Shown one piece after another: positions 9,817 to 21,112 of a DNA stretch of 64,000 nt. The translations under genes and the position numbers were made by a program. The stretch comes from Hexactinellida sp. DTS-2022 (lineage: Eukaryota > Porifera > Hexactinellida), in the NCBI GenBank assembly GCA_028753945.1, contig JAPNXP010000014.1:2790001-2854000 (forward strand), in the 5' to 3' direction. The notes under the pieces were generated by a model. The model was given only the letters and a program-made list of their open reading frames with translations. It made no database searches and was not told where the DNA came from. How positions within the stretch are numbered: position 1 is the stretch's first letter; every line of letters starts with the position of its first letter.

Positions 9817-10703
9817 CACATTTAGCTGGACCTGTAGTCTTGGAATAATCGGTTCTGTTATCATTAACATCGAGCATTCAATATGTGCCAAACTACTCCC
9901 ATCGAAATGCAATAAATGTGGTTGTAGACAATCTTGATGCGTCTCGTTTGTATAGCTAGTATTATAATTACATTAGTTACGCTATATATGAGTACCTGCT
10001 ATCTGGGATCAACCTTCAGCTAAAGCTTAGGATTAGAACAGTATTATCAGCTAGGTTATAGCAGTACTGGCATAGTGTAGCTATTGTATTGTATGCGTCC
10101 TCTCGAAGTTTTGTGTATTTACAGGCTAACTAATAATTCTTCCCTCTAACCATTAATTTAGTATATGCTTTTGTAAATTGTATCATTAATATAGTGTATT
10201 TTGAATACATTTCTGTTGATTTCGCATTGCAAACCATGTTATATACTATTATCTAAAATTATTTAAGATATATTTTAAAATTGATTAGGAAATTGCATTT
10301 ATAGTAGCGTCACAGTCTATCAGAGCGCCTCAAAATATCACCGCATAATTTGTAATAGCATACAAGTGTATCATACAAGCGCCTCAAAATACGTCGATAA
10401 ATTGGTTATCCATGGTTTGGATAGTGAAAAGTACTAAAAATACGTCTTACAGTACTCACCCCTTCAGAACTTATAGAGTTATTTTTTCTTTATTATTGAA
10501 TCTCAAATTTGGGAAAATATTGCTCCAAAAGTTCAGTCATCTGATAAATTTACATGTTGCCTATATTATTGTTTTTTTCTGTTGACTTTGTTGACTTTGC
10601 ACGAAATGTGCCATAAAATTCTCTTAGTTATTTAATAATACCTAGAGATAATTTTATTGCAGTTTTATACACTTAAAATTCAAGTAAATCGGTTCAGTGG
10701 AAG
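9817..10703. other. Unannotated interval
   Basis: AT-rich DNA with scattered stops in all frames. I see no gene, no clear inverted or tandem repeat and no RNA gene. Confidence 0.4.
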
Positions 10704-10888
10704 CAGGCTTTCATCCAGGTAAAATTTCCCGCGCGCCTACACTAAGTTTAAGCTCGCTCACACGCGCCTAAAATACTCAATTTGTATTAAGTCTATGGGA
10801 GCATCTCTCGATTTTCGCGCGTCTAGAAATGTTTCCTTTTGAAATTACGCGCCTGGAGCCGCGTTGCATACGCCTGGATGAAACCCTG
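10704..10888. mobile_element. hAT-type MITE, second copy of the 1417 family
   Basis: The element has the same 185 bp length and the same termini (CAGGCTTTCATCCAG, CTGGATGAAACCCTG) as 1417-1601, in the same orientation. It is flanked by the exact 8-bp duplication AGTGGAAG (10696-10703 and 10889-10896). Confidence 0.9.
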
Positions 10889-11047
10889 AGTGGAAGTGCC
10901 ACCACGAAGCTCCAGTTTCTTTACCCCATAAAATGAATGTTATTCATTTGTAAACCTTAGAAATATAATTAACCGGCAGACGTTGCCCTGTCTTTCAGAT
11001 TCATGTACCTTATTTATTCCATTCCAACTAAATGTGGTGGGTAAAAT

Positions 11048-11324
11048 CAGTGGCGGATCCAGACATGTTGAAAAGGGAGGGCCAATCGCCCAAGAAATTA
11101 TGCGATCGTAGCGATAAATTTATAGGGGGTCTGGGGTAACCCCGAATCTTTTTTAGTTATATACACTCAGAAGTCATTTTAAACGCTAATTTCTTTATAA
11201 GGAGCCATAATTCAAACTTTAGGCTGAAGTTTCTTAATTATTTTGTCAATTTCAGTCTAAATTTCAGTCAATTTCAGTTTCGAAGGGGGCCCAGGCCCCT
11301 TCGCCCCCCCTGAATCCGCCTCTG
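11048..11324. mobile_element. hAT-like MITE
   Basis: The ends CAGTGGCGGATCCAG and CTGAATCCGCCTCTG are inverted repeats. The G-rich left and C-rich right interiors also pair (AGGGAGGGCC with GGCCCAGGCCCC-type runs). No exact target duplication survives; AAAAT is shared by both flanks only with an offset. Confidence 0.65.
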
Positions 11325-11723
11325 AAAATCCAACATACCGATTTACAATTGCGGGTAAGGTGATTATATATAAGATTTCTATTTATTGCCAATTAGTGCC
11401 AAATTGAAACAATTATCATCTAAACTAAGTGGAAAGTGAGGGGAATGTAGTATGTACCGAACTGTCCCTGTTTTGAATCGACCATACCGAATGGTCCATC
11501 TACCGAGATTTCGGTATCCCATTTCTGGCATATTGTTAATTAGCAACATGGCTAATTTATATTTATATGTAATAATCTACCATTGATGTTTACATCTTTC
11601 GGTAGTCCGGTATCGTATATGTACATATTGCTTTTGGGACGTTAGTGTATATTCTTCCTGATTTTTAGTTATAATTACTATTTTGCTTGAGTTAATATCA
11701 TTTTTCTGATACTGGTTTGTATT

Positions 11724-12080
11724 ATGATATCACCTTTGAGTGCTATAACCACTCATGTCCTTGATACTTCTGGAGGTTTTGCAGCAAAAGGATTAGCTGT
11801 ATCTCTTCACATTTATGATTGTCTCCAAGATAAATGGATTCTTATCAAACACAGTGTAACTAATGAAGAGGGTAGGTGTATGGATTTACTCTGTCAGGAA
11901 AATTTTAAACAAGGAGAATATAAACTTACTTTTCAAACCGCACTATACTTTGAATCATTAAAAGTGAAGAGTTTTTTCCCTTATATTGAGGTAGTTTTTA
12001 TAGTTAGAGAAACAGACTTAAGTTTTCATGTTCCTTTGTTATTGAATCCTTTTTCATACACAACATATCGTGGTACTTAA
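11724..12080 (+). CDS. 5-hydroxyisourate hydrolase (transthyretin-like family)
   Basis: This 118-residue frame matches HIU hydrolase (URAH/PucM), which hydrolyses 5-hydroxyisourate to OHCU in the uricase pathway of purine breakdown. All catalytic signatures are present: His11 in TTHVLD, Arg51 in EEGRCMDLL, His102 in FHVPLLLNPFSYTTYRGT, and the C-terminal YRG-S/T tetrapeptide (here YRGT). The length equals the usual 110-125 residues. The N-terminus starts only ten residues before the conserved His, so no signal or targeting peptide is encoded unless an upstream exon adds one. The frame has no internal intron or damage, and non-synonymous decay is not evident, so I treat it as a functional host gene. 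It stands alone among transposon relics. A polyadenylation signal candidate lies at 12318. The intact family signatures make the identification firm; only the exact start is uncertain. Confidence 0.93.
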   Translation: MISPLSAITTHVLDTSGGFAAKGLAVSLHIYDCLQDKWILIKHSVTNEEGRCMDLLCQENFKQGEYKLTFQTALYFESLKVKSFFPYIEVVFIVRETDLSFHVPLLLNPFSYTTYRGT

Positions 12081-12317
12081 TGAACTTGAAAGTGAGAATA
12101 CTAATCAATATATAAATGATGTCTGTCTTTTGTATTTCTAGGTTTGTATGAATAGTGTAAATATCTTATTTAGCAGTGCAGAAATTTATAGTTATTGGGT
12201 ATTTCATTTGATTTTAAAAGGATCTAAGAAGTAATATTTAACAGGCTTATATTGTATTTCTCTCTTTACAAAGTTATTCAGAACGCTCCAATTTTTTTCT
12301 GCCCAAGACTGGAAGTC

Positions 12318-12323
12318 AATAAA
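12318..12323 (+). promoter_or_regulatory. Candidate polyadenylation signal of the hydrolase gene
   Basis: A canonical AATAAA lies 238 bp after the stop codon of the hydroxyisourate hydrolase. Position and strand are suitable; the cleavage site cannot be seen. Confidence 0.4.
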
Positions 12324-13033
12324 ACGTCGTTCAAAATTCCTCTGGATGATAATGGTTATTTATCACAGGTATAAGTGCACTTGTTATATACTAGGAATCC
12401 ATCTAAGACCGTCTAAAATCATCCGCTGATAGTATCCGGGAAGTTAAAACTGAGCTCTAGCGATAATTTTTTTGCTTACGTCATCAAATTGTGCCACATG
12501 ACACTTCCATATGTGGTATACAAAATCCTAGATCGTAAAGCTTCAGATATGTAGTTCCAGTTTGTTGCCCATTTAAATTGTCTTGATAAATAGATATCGT
12601 TACATGGTTAGAGCTGGTCGCCACGACTTATAATTCGTGAGATAAATAATTACTGAGTCACCAAAGGTGGTCACATCCATATGACCATATTATATGGTTT
12701 AAAAAATTAATTTTGCAAATTGTGAATTTTAATAACTCAACTGTTGAGAGACATTCTAAAAGGTCTAAATCCAAATTTGGTAAGGAATATGAATGAACTA
12801 GTGACCTATAGCCCAATTTTTACCCCATTTGGGTTTGGATTTGGGACGTTTTGATTTATCCTGACAAAAAGATACCATACACTTTTCTAGAGTAAAGTAT
12901 GAACGGTAATACGGAAATGGTTCGATTTTTTCAAAGTAGGAAATCTTTCGAACAAAATAGGAAATAGTTCGACTTTCATTTTTGTATTGTTGGAACCATA
13001 GATTCAAGCCTGGATTTTCTGAAATTCTAACTA
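12324..13033. other. Unannotated interval
   Basis: No coding region or clear repeat is recognised. A - strand frame at 12798-13007 has no family resemblance and is probably chance. Confidence 0.4.
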
Positions 13034-13290
13034 CCGTATTTCCCCGAATAAGCGCCCCGGCGCTTATTGTTTTCGTGGGCCAAAATTATCCTGAAATTTT
13101 TGTGAAAAATCCAGAATATAATATTTAGGTCGATTCTAATGGTTTCCACCAACAGTATACCTACCGAAGTTGCCAAAATCAATGGAATTACATTGCAGTG
13201 ATCAACTAATGTGCATAAATTTTCACATTACAATATCATTTTTTTCACCCGGCGCTTATTCAAGCCCGGCGCTTATTTGGGGAAATACGG
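13034..13290. mobile_element. Tigger-like MITE, TA target duplication
   Basis: The 257 bp element starts CCGTATTTCCCCGAATAAGC and ends GCTTATTTGGGGAAATACGG, flanked by TA (13032-13033 and 13291-13292). CCCGGCGCTTATT is repeated within the right end. No coding capacity. Confidence 0.85.
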
Positions 13291-13431
13291 TATTTCCTAT
13301 TTTGGCTTTTCGAACAATTTCCGGTTTTGGTTTTTCGAACAATTTCCAGCATACTCTATGAATGACTTGCAATGGACTTGCAGTCATGGGCATAAAAACA
13401 ATTGGAGCAAAATATACAATATAAACCTGGC

Positions 13432-16400
13432 CGTGACCTACGTTATATAAGGCCTGTTCACCAAAATAATTTTCCTGCACCATGGATAAAAGGAAGTCCA
13501 TTGTTTCAAACGATGTTATAATACTATATATAATTGTATATGTTTGTTTATTAACATAGTCTAACTATTGTCATGTCTTAATCAAGTCAGAAGCACAGTG
13601 AGGTGCAATACAACTAGTAAAGGTCGATTAAACAGTAATCATAATGAGAAAGAACTAGTAATAGCAATATAGAAAGGAACTATAGGAATCTAGAAAAGAG
13701 TAGTTAGAGATTCTATCAAATGCTTTTAAACTTCTTCAATTTACGTGTATTCTCAACCTCGAGTCTATGCTGAGCATTCAAGTTCTTCACTTTGTTGGAG
13801 AGAAAACAGTTGGCGCCAGTAGTGATTAGCGTGTTTAATATATCCCAACCGATTGTATGACAATTCGGGCACTTATTCCTCCAGTATTCACTTTCTTCAC
13901 CTCCCAGTACTCTTAATGTTAGGTTAACGGGAATTCGTCTAGATGGTCCTTCAATAAGCTCTTGGAAAAGTTTAGGCTGTTGTTCGATTGAGGTGAAGAT
14001 TTTCCACAAGTAAACTAGAACGTGAATTACTATACCAGATGGCCATTTAATGGACCGCGATCCATTACTTGTAACAGCTTGTAGATTGATTCCGGTGATG
14101 CTTCTATTTCCATTGCTTTATCTTCTGTAAGGAAAGATACGTAACTGTGACACCGGGCTGAGTTCTTGAAGTAACTATAAACTGTATATCCAGCAATAAA
14201 CACAAGTACCTGTAGAGTTGGAGTGGGAACTTTAATTACCGAGTATTCTTGTATAGATGATAAAAAATGTTCCGTTGGAAGAGTACTAGCTGGTTCTGTT
14301 GAAGTTGAAAATGAATCAATAAATTCTTTAAGAGATAAATCATTCACTGTACCTTGACTTGAAAAATATTTAAAATACTAGATAATTTTAAGCGCCGCTC
14401 GCTTTCAAGGATCTGACAGACGCTAATATGATATTGAGCACCAGCCATCATTCTGTAAATACCAAAATGATGCTCAAGTTGCAAGAAAGAAGTGAGTAGA
14501 TATGAAAAGTTACAGTTCTGTGTAAGATGGTTTACAATTGAAGTTAAAGCCAGACTAGAGTGGCGAAAGCTTTTGAAAGTCTGAGTAGTAAGTTTCCCAG
14601 TCTTGCCAGGAAATTCTTCCCATTTTTTAAGCCAATCAGTAACTCTTGATAAATAACTGAATCTGGAATCGTTTTCGACAAATGGGCGACATAATTCATC
14701 ATTTAATCGAATTGCTTTGGATGGAGTATTAACATTAAACATCTTCCAATTTTCACAAATTATACGAATGAATTCAGCTGTGTGATGATAAAGATAGTGG
14801 CTAGGAAATCTAAGAAATTGAACCTTGAGTGCAGAATGTGTAGAATCATCAAACACTCTCAAAGCTAAATTTACATTTTGACGTTCCAAATTAGAAGGCC
14901 AGCATGCTTTGGCTGTTAACCGAGGAGCCAATTTAGCTACAGAGTGTTGATCAGCTTTATATAAAGATCGGATGACTTCGAATGAAGCACTATAGATGGT
15001 GGAAAGATCCTCAAAGTTAGGGTAACTAAAGCTTCTTCTGTAATCTTTTTGTTCACTCAGTTATTACGTATAGTTTTAAGAATATGTACAAAATCGAATA
15101 TCAAGAATAAAGGTCGATCAGTATCTACAATATGTGGTACAACATGATCTAAGGTGTTAGTTGGTGAGAACAATTTGAAGATACTCACATTCATTGGGTA
15201 GTTATCTGAATACAATACTTGAACATATACACCACAACGTTCAATATCCTCGATAACCATTTTTATAATGGGGAACAACTCTGCGGCTGAGGAGTTGGAA
15301 CAAGGTAACAGACGAACAATTGTGGACCACTTCTTAGATAGAAGCAAAGATGGTTTTGACAGGTTCATTAGTATTTGAAGATGAGCCCAACACTCTTCCT
15401 CCTTTATAGGTTAATTCTGATTTAACATGAATTTCGTCCATTTGGACTATTACATGTCTTTCCCTTTGGATAAATTAGGATGTAGCACTTTCCAAAAACG
15501 AACTAAATTCACTGTCCAAGCCAAACTTAGAATATAAACGCTTGAGTGTTGAATGATGAGGGAGGAAGAGAGAGTCGAGTGATTGTAGGTATTGATAACA
15601 TGCTGGGGAAATAAGTTGACACTTCAGTGCTACTATGATAACTCCAATATTGTAGCTACGATGGTGTTTAGGACATAGGAGGTTTTCTAATTGACAAATT
15701 ATAAATTGTATGGCAGTTAACTTGTTATCTTCCTTACAAACATCGTCTTCGATTTTGAGATATCATCAACTGCTAAACGCAACAACTTGGTGGCATCATT
15801 TATATGGTGTTTATAAGTGTGGTTTGAATTTTCTGTATTATGATTATTTATACTTAGATAAAACAGCTCTTTCAATAAGTTTTCAATATCCCTAAGATCT
15901 TGAATCTTCATTATCGAAACGGGAACCTGATTGCTATTTAAGAAACCCTTAGTACATAAAGATTTGTCGATTGTTAACGAACACTCAATAACAAGAGCTC
16001 CATTCATATTCGAAATAGATGGCTTGATAAAATTCAGTTGGTTCATTCCAAGAGACCATGGTAGCCATTCCACTGGAAGGGTTAAATTATTCACTTTTGA
16101 ATTTAACTCACAGAGTGTAGATACTTTGAACCTCTCTTCATCTTTTTTTGTTGTTTCAAGCTTAGTGTTATCCCAACATCCAACTGATCTCGTTCTTTAG
16201 TACTAAGATCCAAACGAGTTTGTGTCTTAGTTAAAACAGAGAGATAATTAGGACAACCAGGTAGGAGCTTTGGAACAGTATCTCGGTGAAGTCTAGGCAT
16301 GCTACGTTTGACTTCTAACTTAGTTCCATCAGGTTGAGGAATTAAAAAGTGCGTTTCCACATCTTCATCATGGAAGTGTTTCAGACACACATGTACGTTT

Positions 16401-16838
16401 TTAATATTTTCAACATTTTCTCTATGAAGAAATGATTTCCATTGACTAACAAGTTGAGGTGGTCCATTTGGCATCTTGAATACAGGTGTAGGTGTCTCGC
16501 CAGAGTAATTACTCCTGCAGCCAGGTGCTGAACATCTATTTGGCATTATTCTAGTAGGAGATAGAATTCCAATTATTATCTAATTAAACAGGTATGAAAT
16601 CAACATATAATAGAGGTAGGAATTGGGATAGCATATAAATACTAGAAGAATGTTGAGATGATGTAAATGTATCGGGAGAGTTAATTGCTAATATAGAATA
16701 TAGCCCGAATGTCATATAAAGAATATCCCTAAATATTATGTAATAAAATGGACTTCCTTTCTAATAAAATGGACTTCCTTTTATCCATGGTGCATGAAAA
16801 TTATTTTGGTGAACAGGCATTATATGACGTAGGTCACG
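13432..16838 (-). mobile_element. P-element-like (THAP) transposon, copy F
   Basis: The ends carry the inverted repeat CGTGACCTACG, followed inward by AAGGCCTGTTCACC and an ACCATGGAT-like box, reproduced inverted at 16740-16838. The 7-bp ACCTGGC directly flanks both ends (13425-13431 and 16839-16845) and is an exact target duplication. The 3.4 kb element encodes its transposase on the - strand. Confidence 0.9.
13716..16546 (-). pseudogene. THAP-domain P-like transposase, copy F
   Basis: The protein would be a P/THAP9-type transposase. The THAP finger is complete in 16103-16546 (MPNRCSAPGCRSNYSGETPT... then VHVCLKHF, giving the C2CH ligands, and the LLPGCPNYL linker). Downstream pieces are 15717-16094, a degraded stretch at about 15370-15700 containing VQMDEIHVKSEL, 15057-15368 (VQVLYSDNYPMNVSIFKLFS), 14344-14931 (WPSNLERQNVNLALRVFDDS and LEHHFGIYRMMAGAQYH), 14030-14347 and 13716-14009. 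The two aspartate blocks and the glutamate of LEHHF fit a D-D-E RNase H catalytic triad. Frame changes at about 16100, 15700, 15055 and 14020 make it a pseudogene. It is related to but diverged from neighbouring copy G, which shares the same terminal repeats. Confidence 0.87.
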
Positions 16839-16845
16839 ACCTGGC

Positions 16846-17123
16846 TAAAAATGGCTTTGCACCACATTGTGATCTCTCCAATCTTGGCAAAAATCATTTT
16901 GCTGTGCAAGTGAAGTACCGTAAACGAGATTCGTTTCAATCTAATATTAATTCACACTAACATAAGTTTCGTAAGAATCTTCGTTTGGTAACGAACGAAT
17001 ACTCCTTCTATTATTTCTGACGAATGTTCGCTTTATTCATTTGCTGGATATACTCCATAAAAGACACTTAAAGAACTTCACTCGATTTAGGGACAAATTT
17101 GGATATATATATATATATATAAT
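16846..17123. other. Repeat relics between copies F and G
   Basis: The stretch 16920-17035 contains GATTCGTTTCAATCTAATAT and AACGAACGAATA motifs and is a diverged relic of the MITE family at 20382-20729. It ends in an (AT)n run at 17103-17121. Confidence 0.5.
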
Positions 17124-17382
17124 CGTGACCTACGTTATAATAAGGCCTATTCACTGGACTTTGGATTTGTACCATGGATATTTTCGAAGGCCATTGATAT
17201 TTCAATATAATAAAAAGTTTATTTGTAATATTGTTAATATTAATAGAAATAGAAGAATCAATGAATAGTTATATCATTAGCAATAAATAAAATACATTTT
17301 AATAAGTGAAATTGAATTTGATAAATAGAGATTATGTAATTCTGGAATGTAATCTATGTAGAAAGGTGTATAAAGACAAGAC

Positions 17383-20258
17383 TTAGTTAGATTTCAATTT
17401 CTTTAACTTTATAGTATTGTCTTTCTTATCTGCTTGTAGGGCATTCAAGTTTTTAACTTTATTAGAAAGGATGCAGTTAGAAGTAGAAGTTAGCAGTTTG
17501 GCTAATATATTCCATCTGAGTATACCACAATCTTTACATACTCCTCTCCAGAACTCTGCATATTCGTTTTCTATTATGGTAGTTGACAAGCTCACTAATA
17601 TACTTCTTGAAGGTCCAGTCATAAAATTATCCATTAAGGTTAGGTTGTTCTCGATCGACGAAATAACTTTCCACACTGTGACAATAGCTTCGATGACTGA
17701 GTTGCTAGGCCATTTGAGTGAACCTCGATCGATAATTTGAATAAGTTTATATTTCGAGTCAGATGGTTCCTCAAATTCCATATTCTTTATTTCTGTGAGG
17801 AGGGAGAGACAGGTTGTGCACTTACTAGATTGCTTGTAATACACGTGTACGGCATACCCTGCTATAAAAGATAATGCCTGAAGAATTGGCGGATGTAATT
17901 CAATTTCTGAATAATCTTGGATTGTTGTCATATAGCTGTCAAGATTTTAATTAGAAATAGACTCGGTGTAACAAGAGGGTGAACATGTGTCTAAAAATCC
18001 TTCAACGATGTTTTATCCTTGTCACTTTTTCTTGAAAATAATTTTAGAATACTCGATAACTTCAATCTACGTTCTGTTTCCAATATCTGACAGAAGCTTA
18101 CATGGTATTGAGCACCTGACATCATTCTGTAGATCCCAAAGTGATGTTAAAGTTGGTCGTTTTGCAAAAATGAGGAAAGAACATATAAGAAACCTCAATT
18201 TTGGGTAAGATGGTTTACAATCAAAGATAGTGCAATACAAGAATGGCGCAAACTTGAAAATGTTTGGGAGCTTAGTTTTCCATTTTTTGAAGGAAGAGCC
18301 TTCCAACATTCAACCCATTTAATAACACATTCGAGAAAACTGAATCTAGGATCATTGGAAGATATCGGCTTAGAAAAATCATCCTTTAATAGAATACCTT
18401 TATTGGGAGTATTGATGTTGAAAATTTTCCATACTTTACATATAGTAGAGATAAAGTTTGCAGTTTGAGAGTTGGTTGAGATTTGTCGTGATAGATGCAC
18501 AAGGTTTAAAGCAGCAGCTGTAGAATCATCAAATATTCTTAACGCCAAATTAACATTTTGCCGTTCAAAGGTTGAGGGCCAGCAAGATTTAGAAGTCAAT
18601 TTTGGGGCTAATTTGGCAACTGAGTGTTGGTCGTCTTTATATAAGAGTCGAACATCTTCAAGGATTGCACTGTTCGTATTAGAAAAGTCCTCAAAGTTAG
18701 GATAGATAAATGTTTTATTGTAGTCCTTCTGGTTTAGCCAGTTGTTACGCACAGACTTGATAATATGAACAAAATCAAATAACAAAAACAGAGGTCAGTT
18801 GGGATCATTTGGATGGGGAACAATAGGGTCCAAGGCATGCATTGGCGAAAATAATTTAAAAATATTTACATTCATTGGATAGTTATCCGTACATAGGACT
18901 TGGACGAAAAGTCCACATGACTCAACATCTTCAATGACAGATTTAATGGTAGGGAGGAGTTCGGTTGCTGAGGAGTTCGTACAAGGAAGTAAGCGAACAA
19001 TCGTTGACCATTTTCTAGACAAACTAGAGACCATGAAAGCGAAAACTGTTTTAGCAGGGTCATTAGGATTCACTGAAGTCCCCAATATTCGACCACCTTT
19101 ATATGTAAAAGTTGACTTAACATGGATTTCGTCCATTTGAATTATAACATTACGTTCCCAATTGTTGAATTCTTTAGTAGCTTGTTTGAGATAGTTGATA
19201 AACTCAATATCCAAACCAAAATTGGAGTACAGGCGATTAAGTGTGGAATGATGTGGAAGAGAGAGACAGTCCAGGGATTGTAGAAATTTATAACCAATTG
19301 GTGATATAAGTTGACATTTAAGGGCAGCAATAAGAGTTTCAATATCATACTTACGAGTATGTTTGGATATTAATGAATTTTCCAATTGACATAGGATGAA
19401 TTGAAGACGTACTAAATATTCATGTAGCTGATCAGTCGAATCGTTATCTGGTGAAGCAGTGAGTAACTCAATAGCGCGCCGTATGTGTCTGGTTGCTTCA
19501 TTAACATGGTGTTGGAACGATGCATTAGCGAGTTCTAGAAAGATATCTGGAGACTTGGCGGTGGTAGATGATTGATCAAGTTCTTCCAATAAAATATCAA
19601 TGTGCCGTATGTCGTTGATAGTAGGTAGGGATAACAAAAAGTATTGACCATTAAGACATCCAATAGTGTGTAGTGTATCAGTTATTGTTAACGTACAAGT
19701 AATAAAAATACTGTTTTTCATGATACAGGGCTTGATGAAATGTAGATTTGTAGCATCGGTGGACCAACTAGTCCACTGTTTAGGCAAATCGAATGGTTTT
19801 CGTTTAGACACCAATTCTTGTAGTGTGGTTACTTTATATTGTTCTTCTTCTACCCGAAATTCTCCTAAACTCTGTTCTACAGCTATAAAGAATAGCTTAT
19901 CATCTCGGGCTGAACGGTCTATTCCCTGTGGTTTAGAATGTGAAGATGAAGAAAAGTAACTGGGACAGTTAGGGAGAACCCTGGGGATTACGTTTTTACG
20001 TAATTTGGGAATAGTACGCTGAATTTCCAAAACGGATCCATCCAGTTGAGGTATTGAAAAATTGGTCTCGATGTCTTCCGGAAGAAAATGTTTCGCACAT
20101 ACATAAATGTTCTTCAGGTCTTCAATACCTTCTCTGGAGAGTGCTCGTAACCACTAATTGACCAAGTCGGGTGGACAAGTCGGGACGTAAAAAACTGGAG
20201 TATAAGATTCTCCTGCATAGTTGCTTCGGCATCCTGGTGCAGAACACTTGTTGGGCAT
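17383..20258 (-). pseudogene. THAP-domain P-like transposase, copy G, nearly in frame
   Basis: This is the best preserved P-like transposase in the window. From the ATG at 20258 (MPNKCSAPGCRSNYAGES) it keeps a single frame to about 17935. The THAP C2CH finger is complete (C5, C10, then VCAKHF) and is followed by VLPNCPSYFSSSS, then VIIQMDEIHVKSTFTYKGGR, VLCTDNYPMNVNIFKLFSP, PLFLLFDFVHIIKSVRNN and KSCWPSTFERQNVNLALRIF. Five in-frame stops interrupt it: TAG 20154-20156, TGA 18795-18797, TGA 18195-18197, TAA 18147-18149 and TAG 17991-17993. One frameshift near 17930 leads into 17383-17931, the C-terminal region (LQALSFIAGYAVHVYYKQSS, KCTTCLSL, CKDCGILRW). The TAA replaces the glutamate codon of the E-HHF catalytic block. 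The decay is by point mutation more than by deletion. Confidence 0.88.
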
Positions 20259-20381
20259 TACGTTATAAGCCAATAAAACAATATAAGTATCAAACAATAA
20301 TCTAAACTCATAAAATATAAAAAATATAATTAATTAATTAATCAATTGAATTGGGGAGAGAATATATGATATGAGAATAAT

Positions 20382-20729
20382 TAGGGCTGAAACGAATATT
20401 CGAATATTCGTTCGTTTGGATGACTAAGCATTAAATCAATTTCTAGAGACAAAATACATTGGAAAATAGGTTTTTGAAAATGTTACAATGGTATAATAAT
20501 AGTTACAAAGTGTATTATACACAAGTTAACTAATAATCAACTAGTTTAAGAGGGAATTTTTATTTACGATATCTCTAAGCTATACAAAAGTCTTGTTGTT
20601 GCCCAAAATTAGTTAACGAAATATCCGTTTCAATCTAATATTCGTTTCGTAACGAATATTCGTTTGCAAACGAACGAATATTCGTTCAATCATTTCGAAC
20701 GAATATTCGGTATATTCGTTTCAGCCCTT
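20382..20729. mobile_element. hAT-type MITE with ATTCG-rich interior
   Basis: The termini AGGGCTGAAACGAATATTCG and CGTTTCAGCCCT form inverted repeats. AGAATAAT is duplicated exactly (20374-20381 and 20730-20737). The interior is rich in CGAATATTCG palindromes. The element sits in the 5' non-coding part of P-like copy G. Confidence 0.85.
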
Positions 20730-21112
20730 AGAATAATAATATTCCCTAGCCACAGCCTATGCCAGCACAAAGGGAACATTTAACATCACAATTTAACTTA
20801 TTATAATATATATAGCTATTGTATGATTCTAATTATCATTTAACCAAATTTTCAAGATTATTGGTAATTAACAAAATGGCCTTCGAAAATATCCATCGTA
20901 CAAATCCAAAGTCCAGTGAATAGGCCTTATTATAACGTGGGTCACGATATTATTAATTTATTAATTAAACAATAATTTTAGTTTTGTAGGAATCTTTCTT
21001 ACGAATAGTAATGATTGAGAAACAAGCGTATTTGTTTTATATAACTTAGTGATAAATAAATGAGACTTGTAATCATAATATTATCCTTGAGAGGAAGTAG
21101 AGAGGTCATTGA

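Larger units (their letters stand above)
17124..20946 (-). mobile_element. P-element-like (THAP) transposon, copy G
   Basis: The terminal repeats CGTGACCTACG (17124) and CGTGGGTCACG (ending 20946) are followed inward on each side by AATAAGGCCTATTCACTGGA, ACCATGGAT/ATCCATCGT and CGAAGGCCAT. Flanks ATATAAT and ATATTAT differ at one base and may be the 7-bp duplication. The 3.8 kb element includes a MITE at 20382-20729 near its 5' end. Confidence 0.85.
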
